NCBI GenBank assembly: GCA_016110215.1
Contig: JADWQD010000011.1
Location: 186,001 to 250,000, forward strand
Length of the DNA stretch: 64,000 nt
Direction of reading: 5' to 3'
DNA from: Capronia americana
Taxonomy: Eukaryota; Ascomycota; Eurotiomycetes; Chaetothyriales; Herpotrichiellaceae
A program made the translations under genes and the position numbers. The notes under the pieces were generated by a model, which was not told where the DNA came from, did not search any database, and worked only from the letters and a program-made list of their open reading frames with translations. The stretch's first letter is position 1. Each line of letters begins with the position of its first letter. This document shows, one piece after another, positions 19,071 to 30,556 of this stretch.

Positions 19071-21923
19071 CTATTCCTCTTCGCTCTCCTCTCCACTGTC
19101 ATCATCATCACTGCTGTCTCCGGTCTCAATGCTAGGCACTGCGTTCGGTGAAATTGGCCCAACGTACGCTCCCAGTTTACCCTTCAGCTCCTCAATCTGT
19201 GCCTCCTGCTCATGCTTGCTCATCGGCTTGCTCTTCTTGCTCTTCGTCGGGGCCGGCGCATGATACGCCTCGGTGGGCTCGGCTTTCGGCTCGTCAGGAG
19301 GGGGCCCAGCGTACTTCTTGACAAAGCCAAGCAGCTTCAGGAGGGCGCTGTTGGGGACTTCTTCGATGTCTAGCTCAATCTCGCTTTGATCGCTGTTGGC
19401 GAGGGACGGGACGCTCTGTTGGATGATTCGAAGGGCATCTTGCATCTGTTTCTCCGGCAGCATCGCTATGCCGTTGGAGATGTACTGCTTCTCGGCGAAA
19501 GTGACGTAGCGCTCTTTCTCCGGCTTCTTGGCCGACTTCTTCTTGGTCTCCTTCTTGTCCTTGCTGGCTTTGGGCGCCGGTGCTTCCGATTTCTCCTTCT
19601 TGACTTTCGTCTTGTCCTTCTTCTTTCCGGCCTTGGGCGACTTGGACTTCTTGCTCTTCTGACTCAATTCAGTCGCCTGTTTGGATAATGCTTCGATCTG
19701 CTTCTGCAATTGTTTGATCTGTTCGCTGCGGTCCTCTTCACTTTCGTTTCCTTCATCTTCGCTTTCCTCTTCCTCGTCGTCCTCGTCCTCGTCAGCATCC
19801 GATTGCGTGACAGAAGCCGGTTCTCGTGCAGAGAGCCACTCGTCTTTTGTCGCCCACTTGCTGTTGAACAAAGCCTCCAAGGCATGCCCAGAGTTGTTGA
19901 CCAAGTCGCCTTCAGGATTGAACTTGAAGCAGTTCTTGAAGATCTGACGGACGTCTTCCTCGAAATCCTTCGCCCGCTCGTATTCATTGTTCTGGAGCTT
20001 TTGCTTCACGGTCTTGAGATCCATGGGTTTCTTGATGATCTGGAAATATGTCGGGATGTTCAACGCGACCGGGTCGACCGGGTCCATGAAATATTGATTC
20101 GCCTGCCAGTTCTTCGCAGACATAAGATCTTTCAGGACTTCTTCACAGAACTTCAATTGCAACTCGTACTTCTTCTTTCTCGGCCTCCCTGCCCCGAATT
20201 CCGAATTGCGCTTGGTCGGAACAATGGCTCGTTTCGGTCTTCCGTCCGTTATGCTCGAGTCGCGACGAATGAGAGGCATGCCATCAGGGTTTAGGGCGAA
20301 GGCGGGAGTTGATGGAGCCGCCGAGACAGGTGATCCACCAGAGCCGACGTTAACCGTAGAAGTGCTGACGGATGGTCGGCGTGGCGGTGCTGTCCGGGTT
20401 GGTTCCACCTTCCTAGCCGCTTTCTTGACATCTTTCGACGGCTCCTCGATGCTCGCCTTGGGCAGATTCTTCATCTGACTGTCAAAGGACTGCTTCATCC
20501 TCCTCGCTTGTTGCGACACACCATGGTCAACGCCATTGAACGTGAAACAATTGCTGATAATCAACTCGAAATCGGCCACAAACGCAGATACCGAGTTGTA
20601 TTCGTTACGCTTCAGGCGGTTATCGATTGTGCCCAAGTCCATGGGATGCTTGATGATCAAGGGATATGTCGGAATATTGAGTCCGACGTAATCGACAGGA
20701 AGTCTGAAATTAGCCGACGCGTTGCTCTTCTTGAGATTTGAGATGACTTTCTTCATGTGAGCCAAGCGCGCCGGCGTGATGGTGTCATCGCCATCCTCCG
20801 TGACCGCTGCAGGGACAGTGCTCTCGCCGTTTGCAAGGGTAGGTGACGAGACGGGAGGAACTTCTGGAACCTTGAAATGGGGCTCCTCGATCGCTGACTG
20901 TGGCTCGTCGGTCTTAACACGCTTTGTAGCACGTTCTACCTCGTCACCATCTTCTTCGCGTTCGTGGACCTGCTTGGTGATTGGCGCAGGCGCCTCGGTC
21001 ATGATTTGATCTGCGGGTTCGCTTGTCATAGGTTTAGCTGGTGTTGGCGCGGGTTCCTCGGGCTCAGCTGGCAGCAGCGTAGCAACTGTAGGTGCCGGTT
21101 CGACTGCGGGGATTGGGTCAGGCAACACCGCAGGCTCTGGCTGTGGGGCAGCAGGTGGCGACTGTGCGGGAGGTGAGGGAAGGCCAGTATGATTGGAGGT
21201 CACTTCCATTGATCGCGCAGTGTAGAGTGAGGTGTCGGGAATATCGGTCTTAGGCGCGGAAGGCAGATCGGCCGAGTTGTCCAGCTCGTGTTTCTGAGCT
21301 TCGACCTTTGCAACGGCTTCGGGAGTAAGCGCGTCGGAATGGGGTGCAGTTCGAAGATCAGACACTGGCGCTTCAGCCGGAACTGGTTGCGGTTCTGAGA
21401 CCTCCATGGTGGACTGGATGGTTTCGACAGGAGTCGCTGATGATTCGATCTCAGCGGGGATGGAAGATGGAATGAAAGATTCCGTGAGGATCGAGTCAGA
21501 GGTTGATGTGGTTACTGGAGGCGCAGTAGAAATGTTTTCGGGAGAAGGTTGAGGTTGAGAGTCAGGAACTGTTGAAATAGCAATTTGCGCGGATTCACCG
21601 ACGTGGTCTGTGATGCCGTTCGTGGCAGGTGCCTCTGAAGGAACTGAAGGCGCTTGCTCAGGAACTGCTTCCAGCACTGCCTCTACTGGATCTGGTCGCA
21701 GCGCGTCATCTGCAGGCTGTTTGGGCGGACTCGGGTTGACCGCTGCCTCGGAGTTTGATATTGTGGCAGCCATGTTGTCTGCGATGTGAGATTCTTCAGG
21801 TTGATCTGAGGTAGATCCGAACTGGGTGGGCAGGCTGGTGAAGGTCAGGTCAGGTGTACAAATAGACGGAGGAAAAGTGAAGTTCACATACCCACTAGCC
21901 TCCATTTGCATCTCAACGTCCAT
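19071..21923 (-). CDS. BDF1: BET-family double bromodomain factor (Bdf1-like)
   Basis: Chromatin reader that binds acetylated histone H4 and works with TFIID and SWR1 in yeast. Bromodomain 1 is at roughly residues 365-460 (FRLPVDYVGLNIPTYPLIIK, then HPMDLGTI; acetyl-lysine-contact Asn in NCFTFNG). Bromodomain 2 is at roughly 565-680 (FMDPVDPVALNIPTYFQIIK, then KPMDLKTV; NCFKFNPEGD). A coiled, Lys-rich stretch follows, then the NET/ET domain at roughly 790-850 (VTFAEKQYISNGIAMLP, then ELDIEEVPNSALLKLLGF), and an acidic tail of Asp/Ser/Glu. The N-terminal ~350 residues are Pro/Ala-rich and disordered. The frame is open throughout from ATG 21923. A stop-free 57-nt stretch at 21891-21835 has a GTATGT donor, CTGAC branch and CCAG acceptor, so the protein is 931 residues if spliced and 950 if not. 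Confidence 0.93.
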   Translation of the reverse strand: MDVEMQMEASGYVNFTFPPSICTPDLTFTSLPTQFGSTSDQPEESHIADNMAATISNSEAAVNPSPPKQPADDALRPDPVEAVLEAVPEQAPSVPSEAPATNGITDHVGESAQIAISTVPDSQPQPSPENISTAPPVTTSTSDSILTESFIPSSIPAEIESSATPVETIQSTMEVSEPQPVPAEAPVSDLRTAPHSDALTPEAVAKVEAQKHELDNSADLPSAPKTDIPDTSLYTARSMEVTSNHTGLPSPPAQSPPAAPQPEPAVLPDPIPAVEPAPTVATLLPAEPEEPAPTPAKPMTSEPADQIMTEAPAPITKQVHEREEDGDEVERATKRVKTDEPQSAIEEPHFKVPEVPPVSSPTLANGESTVPAAVTEDGDDTITPARLAHMKKVISNLKKSNASANFRLPVDYVGLNIPTYPLIIKHPMDLGTIDNRLKRNEYNSVSAFVADFELIISNCFTFNGVDHGVSQQARRMKQSFDSQMKNLPKASIEEPSKDVKKAARKVEPTRTAPPRRPSVSTSTVNVGSGGSPVSAAPSTPAFALNPDGMPLIRRDSSITDGRPKRAIVPTKRNSEFGAGRPRKKKYELQLKFCEEVLKDLMSAKNWQANQYFMDPVDPVALNIPTYFQIIKKPMDLKTVKQKLQNNEYERAKDFEEDVRQIFKNCFKFNPEGDLVNNSGHALEALFNSKWATKDEWLSAREPASVTQSDADEDEDDEEEESEDEGNESEEDRSEQIKQLQKQIEALSKQATELSQKSKKSKSPKAGKKKDKTKVKKEKSEAPAPKASKDKKETKKKSAKKPEKERYVTFAEKQYISNGIAMLPEKQMQDALRIIQQSVPSLANSDQSEIELDIEEVPNSALLKLLGFVKKYAGPPPDEPKAEPTEAYHAPAPTKSKKSKPMSKHEQEAQIEELKGKLGAYVGPISPNAVPSIETGDSSDDDDSGEESEEE

Positions 21924-24045
21924 TTTGCCAAGAGTCGATAACACGGAAACCTGAGAAAGGCGGATATCGGACCAGCCGAAGGAAAGATGTTGCGCAACAA
22001 TTAATTATTAGAAGTGGCTGATATTACAGAGCGGATAGGTGGCGAAAGAAGGCGCAAGAAAGGAACGACACAAAGCGCGAGTGAGGAAGGCAGTCGCAGA
22101 CGGTGATGGATCGAGGAACGGGTCGAGCTTATTAAAGTCGACAGAACCAGAGACTAGGCGCCGACACAATCAAGTGGCGACGACAAACTCTGCTTCAAAG
22201 GCGATGGATGAGGGCGGCGACGAGGAGTTGAGAAAAGTCTGGCGTGTCATGTGACTCGATGTGGCACGTGACAGTGCTGGGCCGGTTCCCTGCCAACCAA
22301 CCAGTTGCTTGTGTTCTGGGCGTCGCAAAACTCCTGCACTTCCCACCAGCAAGCGCAAGCTCCTGCAATACAATGTATTGAGCAGCGACGATGATACGCT
22401 GCAGAGGCTTGATGGATGATTGGGGATGAATTGCGGGTGGGCGCGTCGATGTTTGATGAAGACGCTTTGTTATGCGACAAGCGCGTCCCAAAAATCCTAG
22501 CGGAGTTTAGGGACTTAAGATTTGACGGGAGTGTGATGAAGTCGGACGCGGGCTCACGAATTTGCGAAGGGGGCACGGTAAATGAATAAATAGGGTCGGG
22601 AACGAGGAGTGCGCAGAAATCAACTTGCCCTGCGGCGACCCAGCACGCTATGCCAGGGGGTCCCTGCAGACCCTGAGCTTCCGCCAGTCAGAGCTTAGCA
22701 TTCGGCCGTGCAGAAGCCGCTAGCCCGCCCTGTGCGCCACCCTTTTCCCGCCATGCATCATCCATCTCTCTGTTGCCCACATCTGACACCTTCGCGTACC
22801 TCGGGCCCCCTACCTAGCAAATCACAGCCCGCAGCACATCCATTCCACGTCTCCATATTTTTCACAGGTACAAACATGCCCTCGTCCTGCTTTCCATCAT
22901 TCTTTCTCTGTCCCTTCCAACGACCACCTCGTCCTCCCTGCGCAAATGGATTGTTGGGGCCGGGTCTGTTGGCAGGTAAGCGCTCCTGACACAGGTTCAC
23001 CGGGCCGACGAGCAGCCCACAAAAGCATTACCGTAGGGTGTTGGTCACGTGATGACAGCTGACCATGAGTCATGGAATGCTCGACGAGATGATAAGGCAA
23101 TCTTCGAGAAGCAGTCATGTTCCGGCATCGTGGCACCTGAAGTAGACTTGGAGCATTGTCGCTGAACATTGTCGCGGTTGCCTTTGTTTGTCGGGAAGGT
23201 TGGTATTCCCACTGCATGTCTGCCCCTGTAGCATAATTTCCGCAAGTTTCCGCCTTGACCGGTCGAGCCGGAAGGGGTAAGAATCGAATCCAGGCAGCCT
23301 TGCCTGCGCTCAAAATCTGCCTGCTCATCAGTAGCTCGACATCTCACCTTTGGGGAATTTCCCAGTGTGACGAGTCCAGCATAGCTGTCTGTAGGCGACA
23401 ATGTTTTTGCGCAGTGCTGCCAGTAGAGAAGGACAGTGAAGGCATAGAATTCTGATAGAAACTGAATCACTAATGGCTTTGGTGAGACAGGGCAGTTGAA
23501 CGACTTGGGACTTGATCCTCTTGAAGCCGACAGGCGCAGGGCCTTGTAAAACCTTCGGTGTCAGTCATACCTCAAACATGCCTCCGCATTGTTCGCGCCT
23601 GTCGCAAAACTTTGGTAACAGATTGGCAGTTGTCGTTCTATGGTAGCGCAGAGTCTAAGAGAGTTGCTGCACTTGCAGAGGATACAAACGAGAACACAAG
23701 AGGCAATCAATCAAGATAAATACAAGGGGAAGGAAAATTCACATAATCCTAAGTAACCGTGTTGGGATTTGATTGAGAGCTGGCGGATGACCAAGAAGAG
23801 ACGCTAGATACAAAAGTGGTAAAGCGCAGAGTGCTTCTTCCATCAGCATGCTCCTCCGTAACTGCGCTTGTTCCCCACATCGCAACTTTTTTCTACTGAG
23901 CGACAAATTTTGGGATGAATCTACAACGCAAGCGGCAGCAAACCCCAAAAACATGTCCTTAACCATCGCTGCCATGTTTTAAGCTTGCATACTCCCTGTG
24001 ATCCCAGCTTCTTCCCTGTTTGACCTCCAGGATCCCACCGTCACC
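21924..24045. other. 2.1 kb divergent intergenic region between BDF1 and UTP5
   Basis: Presumed promoters of BDF1 (minus) and UTP5 (plus). No open frame here shows family motifs or plausible intron structure. The longest, on minus at 23470-23045, has no recognisable composition. No tRNA or repeat is evident. A non-coding RNA could be hidden but nothing in the sequence shows it. Confidence 0.45.
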
Positions 24046-26825
24046 ATGGGCCGCAAAGATGGCCAAACAGCCGTCTCCAAATCGTCGGCCTCTGCGCCTG
24101 CCGTGACCGCCGCGAACAATCCTCGAAATTCGTCGGTGATGAAGTCAGCCTTCGCCCCGTCGCAATTCCAGCTACATCTGTTTGCCTCCGTTATCCAGAG
24201 CTTTGACAGTCATCAGCTGCGGATACACGATACCGTTACTGGTCGCTTGCGAAGTCAACATGAAACTAAATCGAAAATTACGTCGTTGGATTGGGGATTC
24301 TATGGCGCACTATATCGGGAAAGGCAGCTGTCAAAGAAGAAGCGCAAGAGAGACCAGAACAATAATGACGGCGCAGTGGTGGCCTACGGGACAAATACTT
24401 CGCAGATCTGCATGTTCTCGCCCACCGAAGGCAGAGTGGTTGGGACGCTCTCCGGGGGACATGAACGAGGAGTCAGGGCCTTCAAATTCTCTCCAACAGA
24501 CTATCTACAAGCCTGGAGCATAGGTGAAGATGCAAAGCTGGTGCAGTGGGATCTGTCAAAAGACCAACCCATAAGGTCAGTGTTGGGCTCATCAACCGAC
24601 ATTGGGATGCAACTGACAGGAACAGGACAATAAATCTTCCAGATCCCACAATTGATCTCTTGGCTTCACCCTGCGAGGTCGCTCCTCAAGTGCTCTGCGC
24701 CTCTTCTACACCATTTACAATCGACATCACCTCATCCGACGACTTTCGGATAGATCGCCTCGACTCCTTCAAGAACGCCATCCACTCACTCTGCCGGTCG
24801 GATGACTCTCGTTATTTCCTCGCAGCGGACCCCGACAGATACATCAACATCTACTCTATCGCTCAGAAGAACCTCGCCCGTACACTCGTCACATCCAGCG
24901 GAGTCACAGCAATCGCCATCTCAGCCCCGTCTAAGGACACGGCGGACCTCATTCATCGACAACAAATGCTCTGTGCAATCACAAAAGAGGGCGCCGTGGA
25001 ACTATTCCCCCAACCATTCGCCGAGCCGAAGGCTATCAACGGGGACTTGAAATCCAATAGGAAGAATCTCACACGAAAGGCTTCGGCGTCTGTCCGCCTG
25101 GTCAGTCCCGACTCGAAGGCAAAGTCTGTCCCTATCGTCGCAGCGTTCTTGCAAGGACCTGACCTTGTCATTGTTTCCGCGGACGGTGGCGTTGATTTAG
25201 CGTTCCAGAAGGTGAGATGGCAAGATGAGGGCAACGGAGAGTTACTATTTGACGGCGTTAAAGACGTCGTCAAAGTGAAGAGTGCGAGTACTCTGAATAC
25301 TGCCACGCTCAACGGAGTCAAAGATACTGGCAAGACAAGGGTCGACGAATCCAGGACTGTGGTCGTCAACGGCGGGGCAGGCGGTCCTTCCATACCGGAT
25401 GCGATAGAGCTCTCAAGCAGTGAAAGCGAGGACGATGTGGATGAGAAAGAGTCCGGCGACGAATTCTCAATCAATGAAGACCACAAGGAGGCAGCCGAAG
25501 GCGAAGACGAAGAAGCAGACCCAGACTCACCCTCCGAAGCCTCCGACTCAGACGAAGTAATGCTCGACGCTGAAGAAAATGAAGCCCAAGAAGGAAAAGA
25601 GGAACCCTCCTTCGGCGACCTCCTCTCCGCCCGCCACCCCACTGAAATCTCTATTCCAGCGGCCCTCCCTGTTGACTCCACAGCCCTAACCCTCCCAAAG
25701 CTCCCGGCCCTGGCCCTCCCCCCCGGCATGTCCCTGTCCACCGTACTTACGCAGTCGCTCCGCACAAACGATACGGCCCTCCTCGAAGCAGTCCTACATA
25801 CCACCGATGCCTCGATCGTGAAGTCCACCATCCAGCGGCTAGATTCCCTTCTCGCCGGCGTTCTTTTGTCAAAACTCGCGGAACGGTTGGCGAGTAGGCC
25901 GGGACGGTATGGTCACCTAATCACCTGGGTGCAATGGACTTGTATCGCGCACGGTGGGGCAATCGCCTCCATGCCAGATGTCACCAGCAAGGTCAAGACA
26001 CTTTATGCTGTGTTAAATGAACGAATGAGAACTTTGGACGACCTGCTGGTCTTGAAAGGGAAATTGGATCTATTGGACGCACAGGTCCAGTTCCGCAAGT
26101 CGGTTGTCGCGCAGAGGGGGGAAAGGGAAGCGGGCAAGGGCGAACCGGGCGTCATCCTAATTGAAGGGAAAGATAATTGGGACAGCGACGACGATCTGGA
26201 CGAGGATGGCATCACCGGCAGACCAGCCAAGAAGGCACGCAGGGGCACAGATCTGGAAAATCTCATCGGCGCAAGCGACGAAGACGAGTACGAGGATGAG
26301 GGTGAAGACGACAGCATCCTCGCCAACGGCGTTGGTCTCTCCTCCGACGAGGAAGAAGAAGACGACGACGAGGAAGATTCCGATGAAGACGGCCCCCATC
26401 TCAACGGGGCCGCCCTCATTGACGACGAAGCTTCGGTCTCTTCAGCAGAAGAGTCTGATCCCGATGATGTAGCCCCCTCGCCAGTTCAGGCTGCTTCGTC
26501 ATCGGCGTCCTCCGTTTCTGGATCTGACGAGGAGACTGGAGAAGAAGAAGACGAAGAAGAGGACAGTGACCTCGACAGCTTCATCAACGACGGGAGCGTA
26601 GAATTCGAGGAAGACGAAGGAGACGAGATCAAAATCCCCGGCGACAGCAGCGAAGACGACAACGACGAGGAGGGAAAAAACGAAGAGCCAGAACCAACGC
26701 CCGTGAAGGCATCGAAATCAACGCCCAGGAAATATGCCATGGATGTCGATGTTGATATCCCCGGCACGAAGAGCACGTCGAGGTCGGAGAAGAAGGACCG
26801 GCCCCAGAAGAAGAACAGACATTAG
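24046..26825 (+). CDS. UTP5: U3 snoRNP / SSU processome protein UTP5 (WDR43 family)
   Basis: Subunit of the t-UTP (UTP-A) subcomplex that starts assembly of the small-subunit processome on pre-rRNA in the nucleolus. Two exons, 24046-24575 and 24626-26825, give 909 residues. The 50-nt intron joins DQPIR to TINLPDPTID. The ATG at 24046 sits in a good context (CACCATGG). Residues 1-330 form WD40-like repeats (for example VRAFKFSPTDYLQAWSIGED and KLVQWDL). The Utp12 domain lies at about 535-660 (LSTVLTQSLRTNDTALLEAV, then WVQWTCIAHG), which marks this family. The remaining third is highly acidic, with alternating Glu/Asp/Ser tracts, and ends in a short basic tail. An alternative acceptor six bases upstream would add two residues. 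It is convergent with AMA1. Confidence 0.92.
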
Positions 26826-27307
26826 AGATGTTTCTGCAACGTGGTCTGAGAGACACACACGGGAGGTTTTGCTTCCTTGTCCTGGTAGATATTGAGGGCA
26901 CGGAATTGGAAGGGTTGAGGAATTGTTTCATAAGGAGTACGGCCGGGCTGTGCTTCAGGATCTCGGACGTGGATGAATGTGAATATGACGATCAAAAGTG
27001 TTAAGCAAAGCATAGCGAGGACCTGGGCGACCTGGATACCAGCGAGCATGAGTATGAGCATCAAATATGAGCATTATTGAAGTGGTTTCAATCGTCCAGC
27101 AGCATAAGGCGTAGAAACGATGAAATGACATGCATGAACCGCCTAAGAATACTTCTTCCCAACCAATTCGGTATGGATATGCTGACGAGGGTGTCGCCGG
27201 GGCTACTGCTTCGTGTCGTTATTGAGTGTTGATTACGCGGATGGTGCACGCCGTTTCCAAACAGTAAAATAGACTCCCGGTTCTCCCTCCTGGCCGCCAA
27301 TCGTCCA
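26826..27307. other. convergent intergenic region, UTP5 / AMA1
   Basis: Shared 3' flank of UTP5 (+) and AMA1 (-). Nothing coding is supported; both 3' UTRs and terminators must lie here. Confidence 0.5.
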
Positions 27308-30065
27308 CTACCGGATGACATCCTCCCCATGCCCAATCTCATCCACGTCTACATAATCACACCACCCTTCAAGCACCCGACTGCCACCGAGCACACCAGG
27401 CCGGTTTCCCAATCCCCTTCCCTTCTTGCCTTTACTTTTCCCTGCCCAGATTTCAAAGAACTTGACGGTTTGATCGCAGCAGGCGATGATGAGACTTCCT
27501 TCCTGCTGTGTCCGGCTTGCCCAGGGTTCACCTTCGCTTCGGAGCTGTCCTCGTTGGCCATCGTCGCGTGGTCGGCTCCAAGAGGATAGACGCGGCCGGT
27601 CTGTCGGCGTGGTTGGCAACGCCGGTCGGTCAGGGCTAGGAGCTGGGCTGCGCTGTAGTCGAGGAACGGTTGTGTCTATTACAGCCGCAGTGCCTCGTCT
27701 CCGCTCTGCTTCTCTTCGTCGGACCGCTTCCCATGCAGCAAAGCCTTCGTTAGACTGAGTTTGTCTCCTAGTCGGAATGGCATCGTTCGGTCCTCCTGGG
27801 TAGGGGATTGCCCACAAAGCACGGCCAATCTCGCCGTTTTGCTTCCTCTCCCACGGGATGCTCACCACGCATTCACAGCTTGGCCAGCTGAATACAGCGA
27901 TCCTGATCTCATGCTCAGGTTGTGAGTATCCGAATGTTGCAACGATTTCCCGCCTCGTTGTGCTCCAAACCAGGCTGGTGACTTGTGAGAAGACATTGAT
28001 GAGTGCCAACGTAGCTCCCGATCCAGTATGAAAGAAATGGATTTGGCGATCATTACTACCCCCACCTGTGGCCAATAGGTTTGGCTGCCAGGGAGCAAAT
28101 GCAATTGCTTTGACAGCTGCAAAATGGTAGAATGAATGAATGTGGACATTGGCTTGACCTGGAATGCTAGGATTGGCCAAGCCATTTCGCAAAACCGACT
28201 GTTGGCGCGGAAGCAGGTTCTGGTCTTCGAAAGTCCATCGATTTGACCGTGGAGTTCGTCCACGACGCACCGGAGTCGGCGGTGGTGTTTGAATTCCCAG
28301 ATTTTGTATCGTAGGTGCTTGGACGCCGTCATCCATAGCTCCTCCAGGGCCTACGGCTCCCGGCCTTTCCGGTGAGACAGGCGGCGTCACCCTTATCCCA
28401 GCCTCGTTCTGGGCCGTGGCGGCAGCATGCTCGACAACATCCTGAGAGAAAGACCTTTGGACCGATGTGCGAAGAAAGACCTCAGGATCGAACAAAAGCG
28501 CTCGGTTGTCGTTGCCGCCGGAAACAAATCTGTGTCCATCCGGAGACCAAGACAGACCACAGATGTTCTGACTGTGAGCGTCGATTTTGGCCAATAAGGT
28601 CATCGATCCTGTGCCAAATTCCGGCCACTCCAGCGAATAGTAATATATCTTGCCAGAGTCGTCGCCAACGAGCAAGTCCTCACAGGAGGTCATGCCAGTT
28701 CCAGTAATGTCTGGTCGTCTCGTTTCCACTGGCTTGAAGGCAACACAAGAAGCTGCACATGAGTGAGGTGCATCGAACCGCGGTTTTGGTTCCAGCAAGC
28801 TCCATAGTGTGACGCTGCCGCTGTTCCGGGCGACCGCCAGGATGGCTTTGCCCCCTGCCTCAGACGAGAATGCTAAGGAAGTCACAAAGTTTGTTAACCG
28901 TACCGGAGCCAGCGGAGGGTATCGCACCCCATATTGCTCCGTCCATAGATAGACTTTTTGACCTAGCGCCACCGCCAGGGTGTGGCAAGTATAGCTATAA
29001 GCGAGAATGGAGCAGTAATAGTCGTCCTTGAGATTGGGAGCGTCGAGTACTCTAAAGGGCACCGTAGGAACTGCCTTCTCGCTGCGAAGTGGCTCATCTT
29101 CCTTCGGGGAAACTGCTGAATGTCAGCACGCGAATGGTGGGCTGTGCCGGGGAGCGACACTTACAAGGTAATCCGGCTGCTCGTGTCCAGGCACCATTCG
29201 TCCAGATTAATGGACTTTGTTCGGGGTTTGGTGCCTCTTTGGAGATGATGTTGTGCATCAGAATTCGACTTGCCTGGTCGATGTCGAGGGCCAGTGCAAG
29301 GCGGCGTTCATGAGCCACGACCTTGTCGTCGTGGGTAGCTTCATCCAGAAACGAAGCTGTGTGGAGTGGAGCGGTGGTACCACTAGCCAGCAGGCGACCT
29401 GAACCAGAAGGGATGCCCTGCAACTGGCCAAGTTGCAGAGACAAGCGCCCTCCGACAGTCCAAAAGCCACCGCTGATGTGACGGAGAGTCCTTGTAGCTA
29501 TTCTCGCATCGACGTGAGCAGGAGTGGCATCTCTTCCGTGGACAAAGGACGGGACGTAGTGAGGAGGGCGGAGGTTGTAGGCATTTCGTGCGTTTCTTTG
29601 CCGATTCAAGGCCCGCGATCTACTCTCACTCACAGAGCGGAACGGGTCAACGATATTGTCTCGCCGTCGTTCATTTCGTTCGCGGCCCTGGAGTAAGACG
29701 GGGGGCTTGCTGGTCTGGTAGGATTCTCGTCTGTCAACATGGAATGGCCGCTGAGGGATAAAGCGATCAGGTGAGGTGAACTGAGCTCGTGATCGGACTG
29801 GGCTCCCAGCACTGACGCTTCGTCTTTCCTATAGACGTGACCGCTTCCTGGGAGGTGTCAAGGAGGGATGATCTTCAGACAAGAGTTTGGACGTGGATTG
29901 GTGTTGAGGCGCTTGTCGAAGCAGTGGGCGTCCTCTTGGAGGAGAATAACGCCGTCTGAATGCAGCACCGCCAGCATGCTCAACAACATGACTCACTGCT
30001 TCGAAGCGAGGAGGCGGTACCAATGCTAGAGTCGATGAGCCTGTGCTGAAGCTTTCACTGCTCAT
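27308..30065 (-). CDS. AMA1: meiosis-type APC/C activator AMA1 (Cdc20/Fizzy family WD40 protein)
   Basis: Substrate adaptor of the anaphase-promoting complex. My model has exons 30065-29997, 29828-29165 and 29115-27308, giving 846 residues. Key marks: the C-box DRFIPQR at residues 44-50, which docks on the APC/C; the family block VPFRVLDAPNLKDDYYCS at the start of the WD40 propeller; propeller blades such as ICGLSWSPDGHRFVSGGNDN; and the C-terminal Ile-Arg tail (EDVIR), which binds APC3/Cdc27. A long Pro/Arg-rich insert inside the propeller (about residues 470-560) is typical of Ama1-like rather than Cdc20 or Cdh1 proteins. Intron 2 (49 nt) joins RAAGLP to SVSPKEDEP. Intron 1 (168 nt, donor GTGAGT, acceptor CTATAG) removes an in-frame TAG and is required, since the C-box lies downstream with no other ATG. 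It is divergent from BET4. Confidence 0.87.
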
Positions 30066-30556
30066 CGGGGAGGCTTCTGCGCGAAGAGGGAGCGCTGATT
30101 CCCCTTGCAGGAACAGTCGCGCAGGGACCGGCTATTTTAGACCGAAGTTCGCAGAAGCAAGACAAGTTTTGGCCGGTCAAGGAATGATAGCTGATGTGCA
30201 GTCGGCAATCATCGTGGGACCCTGCGGAAAAGAGGCCAGGAGTTTGACACCGCCAAAAAATGCAGGCTTGGTCTGGATAGGCGTTCCGATGTGTACTGTA
30301 TCTATATTAGGAGCCGGTCATCACCTGTCTATGCTGCATGGTTAGTATGGATGTTGGGCATTTGAGGTGAAGAATAATAATTAGGTGCTGCCTGGAAATT
30401 TGGTTGATCTGGATGCGTTCCTGCCCTCATCTCCGATGCCCTTTGACCTCACCTCCTCCTTCCAACATCCCCACCCATCGCAACTTCTACATTCTCGCGA
30501 ATACGAAACGCCTAATTGACCGGGCCTAGCAATCTAATAAAAGTTAAGGTTCAGTA
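30066..30556. promoter_or_regulatory. divergent promoter region between AMA1 and BET4
   Basis: A 491-base region separates the two start codons and must hold both promoters. I could not assign a specific factor site. A meiotic regulatory element for AMA1 might be expected but none is clear by eye. Confidence 0.45.

Noticed and set aside
23045..23470. Minus-strand 141-codon frame between BDF1 and UTP5
   Set aside because: No domain, signal or splice-supported extension; composition is like non-coding DNA.
24953..25831. 292-codon antisense frame inside UTP5
   Set aside because: It mirrors the acidic Glu/Asp/Ser repeats of UTP5 as Ser-rich sequence; it is a composition shadow.
8075..26825. TSR1 and UTP5 proximity as a ribosome-biogenesis cluster
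   Set aside because: They are 14 kb apart with four unrelated genes between. Loose proximity of housekeeping genes is expected by chance.
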